64,000 nt of DNA from Lachnospiraceae bacterium (GTDB lineage: Bacteria > Bacillota_A > Clostridia > Lachnospirales > Lachnospiraceae): positions 1-64,000 of the forward strand of contig CAAFOY010000081.1 in assembly GCA_900764695.1 (NCBI GenBank). Reading direction: 5' to 3'. This document shows, piece after piece, positions 62,003 to 64,000 of the stretch (position 1 is the first letter of the stretch; every line of letters begins with the position of its first letter). The notes beneath the pieces are model-generated. The model saw nothing but the letters and a program-made list of their open reading frames with translations, was not told the DNA's origin and ran no database searches. The position numbers and the translations under genes are program-made.

Positions 62003-62057
62003 CCAAAGGTTATTTTTCTACCATTGTGCAAGCACAGATGGGAAAGACCTTTTGACA
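62003..62057 (+). terminator. Nested hairpin after icd
   Basis: AAAGGT (62005-62010) pairs with ACCTTT (62047-62052). Inside it CCATTGTG-CAAG-CACAGATGG forms a second stem. The inner part shares TTGTGCAAGCACAG with the reverse strand of the hairpin at 5003-5032. Confidence 0.6.
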
Positions 62058-62080
62058 CTGTGATAATATTTTATTATATA
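62052..62080 (+). promoter_or_regulatory. Promoter of the secreted Fn3-like gene
   Basis: TTGACA (62052-62057), a 17-base spacer, TATATA (62075-62080). The -35 overlaps the end of the icd terminator stem. Confidence 0.7.
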
Positions 62081-62123
62081 GTTTCTATTATTAATGAGGT
62101 TAAAAACGAAGGGAGAAGGAAAT

Positions 62124-63320
62124 ATGAAAATTAGTAAGAAGATTTCAGTAATTACATTGGCAGCATTGTTTTCATTGTTATTTGCAATGACAGCTTTTGG
62201 TGCAACAGGAAAGGTTACAGGATTAAAGCAGGAGAAGGCTTCAACTAATACTGTAAGTATTGCTTGGGATAACTATTTAGGAACTAATGTGAAATATATA
62301 ATTGAAACATCTTATGATAATCAGACTTTCAAAAGAACAGATTCAAGTTATTCAGCATCAGATTTACTTTATGTTAAGGCATTAAAGCCTGTTTATGTAA
62401 GAGTAAAGGCTGTAAGTACTACTAGTGAGAACACAGTTTATGCTATTTCTGATTCAATTCAGGTAGCATCAGTACCTGCTGATGTTAAGGATTTAAGACA
62501 GACAACAGCTACAACATCAAGCATAACAATTAGTTGGACAGCTAGTGAAGGTGCTACATCTTATGAGATTGTCAGATTTGTAAATAATAATGAATATGTA
62601 GTAGGTTCAACAACATCAACTACATATACAGTAGACGGTTTTAACAACAAACTTAAGAACGATACTTACGTTGGTGTAAGACCTGTTAGAACAGTTAATG
62701 GATTTTCTGCAAAGACAACAGGATTCTATAATACGGAATACTTGAGTCCATATAAGATTAATCTTGTTCCTGAAAAGGTTCAGGGATTAGCAATTACAAA
62801 CTATTATAATTCTTTAAAAGAGGTTACTTTTGGATTTACACAGCCTGAATACCACGACGGTTATGTATATGAACTTTATACATACAAGAAAAAGAAAGTA
62901 TCTTCAGGCAATTTGTCAAGTATATCATATAATACTTTAAAGAACATTAAGAATCAGTTCTACAAGTTAAGAGTAAGAGCTTATGTAACAATTGATAATA
63001 AGAACTACTATGGAGCCTGGTCTGATTACACAGTTTTTGCATTACAGCCAAAGGTTGGACTTAAGAAGTCAGGTAAGAAGTTAAAGATTACTTGGAAGAA
63101 AGTTAGTGGAGCAAAGAATTATACAGTTTACATGTCTACATCAAAGACTGGTGGTTACAAGAAACTTACTACAACAAAGAAGCGTGCTTATACAGCTAAA
63201 AAATTCAAAAAGAAGAAGCTTAATAAGAAGAAAACATACTATGTTTATGTAGTGGCAAACAGAAAAGAAGGCAAGAAAACTTATAAATCAAAAGCAGTTA
63301 ACTGCTATTATTTATACTAA
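62124..63320 (+). CDS. Secreted Fn3-domain protein
   Basis: 398 residues from ATG 62124, behind GGGAGAAGGAAAT. Signal peptide 1-28 (TAFGATG). Three to four Fn3-like modules: about 30-105 (VTGLKQEKASTNTVSIAW), 108-200 (LRQTTATTSSITISWTASEGA), 215-310 (VQGLAITNYYNSLKEVTFGF) and a Lys-rich last one about 312-398 (KLKITWKKVSGAKNYTVYM). It ends in NCYYLY with no anchor. Such Lys-rich secreted Fn3 proteins recur at both ends of this window. Ligand unknown. Confidence 0.82.
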   Translation: MKISKKISVITLAALFSLLFAMTAFGATGKVTGLKQEKASTNTVSIAWDNYLGTNVKYIIETSYDNQTFKRTDSSYSASDLLYVKALKPVYVRVKAVSTTSENTVYAISDSIQVASVPADVKDLRQTTATTSSITISWTASEGATSYEIVRFVNNNEYVVGSTTSTTYTVDGFNNKLKNDTYVGVRPVRTVNGFSAKTTGFYNTEYLSPYKINLVPEKVQGLAITNYYNSLKEVTFGFTQPEYHDGYVYELYTYKKKKVSSGNLSSISYNTLKNIKNQFYKLRVRAYVTIDNKNYYGAWSDYTVFALQPKVGLKKSGKKLKITWKKVSGAKNYTVYMSTSKTGGYKKLTTTKKRAYTAKKFKKKKLNKKKTYYVYVVANRKEGKKTYKSKAVNCYYLY

Positions 63321-63353
63321 AAGTATTTGCCTGTAATGATTGCAGGTAGTAAC

Positions 63354-63382
63354 AAAGGGATCGTCGTGGTGGCGGTCCCTTT
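63354..63382 (+). terminator. Hairpin after the Fn3 gene
   Basis: AAAGGGA pairs with TCCCTTT around a GC-rich loop. A second stem, CCTGTAA/TTGCAGG, lies just upstream at 63330-63346. Confidence 0.65.
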
Positions 63383-63459
63383 ATGATAAAAAATATTCAA
63401 TAAGATTATTGGTATTTTAAAAGAAATTGAGCAAAATATATTTAAGGCAGGAAGAGAAA

Positions 63460-64000
63460 ATGTTAGAGAATTTAAAGAAACTTGTGTCATATTACAAACC
63501 TTATAAGAAAGTTTTTATGGCAGATATGTTTTTTGCAATAATGGCATCATTTATAGCATTGCTAATACCGCTGGTGGTAAGATATGTTACGGCAAAAGTA
63601 ATATATATGCCAGCAGAACAGGTTGTAAAAACAATGATTATCATAGCTATTGTTGTAGGAATTTTGATTTTGTTCCAGTGTTATTGTAATTATTACATTG
63701 CCAATTATGGTCACGTAATGGGTGCAAAAATCGAATATGACATGAGAGCAGAAATATTTGGACATTTTCAAAAATTATCTTTTTCATTTTATGATGATGA
63801 AAAAGTAGGACAGTTAATGTCAAGAATAACTTCGGATCTTTTTGATATTACTGAATTATTACATCATGGTCCGGAAAACGTAACCATATCAGTAATAAAG
63901 ATTATAGGAGCTTTGGCAATTCTTTTAAGCATAAATGTAAGACTTGCTCTTATAGCATTTTTATTAGTTCCATTTATGCTTGTTTACGCATATTTCTTTA
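63460..64000 (+). CDS. ABC exporter, membrane domain start (partial)
   Basis: 180 codons visible to the window edge, from ATG 63460 behind GGCAGGAAGAGAAA. MLENLKKLVSYYKPYKK leads into the first transmembrane helices (FFAIMASFIALLIPLVV; TMIIIAIVVGILILF). The intracellular loop typical of exporters follows (DMRAEIFGHFQKLSFSFYDDEKVGQLMSRITSD, read in parts). It is a fused TMD-NBD type B exporter by family pattern; the ATPase half lies outside. Substrate unknown. Confidence 0.88.
   Translation, partial: MLENLKKLVSYYKPYKKVFMADMFFAIMASFIALLIPLVVRYVTAKVIYMPAEQVVKTMIIIAIVVGILILFQCYCNYYIANYGHVMGAKIEYDMRAEIFGHFQKLSFSFYDDEKVGQLMSRITSDLFDITELLHHGPENVTISVIKIIGALAILLSINVRLALIAFLLVPFMLVYAYFF

Overview
This window looks like chromosomal DNA of a low-GC, Gram-positive gut Firmicute, most likely a Lachnospiraceae (Clostridium cluster XIVa). 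The grounds are AT-rich codons (AAA, ATT, AGA), strong AGGAGG ribosome sites, T-box and TPP leaders, many secreted Lys-rich Fn3/Ig-like proteins, a Cys/Gly-rich small protein and a large secreted RHS protein. The species is not determined, and no rRNA, tRNA or CRISPR was seen.

Layout. 0-4.6 kb: four tandem minus-strand paralogs of a secreted protein with one Listeria-Bacteroides type repeat, sharing a perfect consensus promoter, then two plus-strand secreted proteins. 4.6-11.7 kb: a Phe T-box, an unusual series of hairpins, then pheS-pheT, dtd, queA and aroA. 11.8-20.2 kb: a dlt-like set made of a carrier protein, a membrane SGNH protein, an MBOAT acyltransferase and an AMP ligase, followed by a DASS carboxylate transporter and a secreted SGNH hydrolase with Ig-like domains. 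This is probably an envelope polymer acylation system with an unknown acyl group. 20.2-26.9 kb: an ABC/FtsX exporter, tyrA (minus strand) and an EF-G paralog. 27-33.9 kb: a Trp T-box and a complete trpEGDCFBA operon.

33.9-47.5 kb is accessory DNA. An IS remnant precedes a 1551-residue RHS protein with a variable C-terminal tip and a candidate immunity gene. About 7 kb of debris and live small genes follows: pieces of the RHS core, detached toxin tips, candidate immunity genes and a roughly 330-bp duplicated block. It reads as an archive of displaced toxin/immunity cassettes.

47.5-52.3 kb: a TPP riboswitch controls thiM-thiE-HAD phosphatase, with thiD and cytX downstream (thiazole and HMP salvage). 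They are separated by about 400 bp of hairpins, including a 188-bp foldback. 52.4-64 kb: a PP2C-like phosphatase with a Ser/Asp/Gly-rich outer tail, a membrane protein with an L,D-transpeptidase-like domain lacking its catalytic motif, leuS, a truncated regulator, two small unknown proteins, a Cys/Gly-rich protein divergent from an intracellular-type subtilase, a eukaryote-like isocitrate dehydrogenase, another Fn3-like secreted protein and the start of an ABC exporter.

All assignments come from reading motifs by eye. No database search was run.
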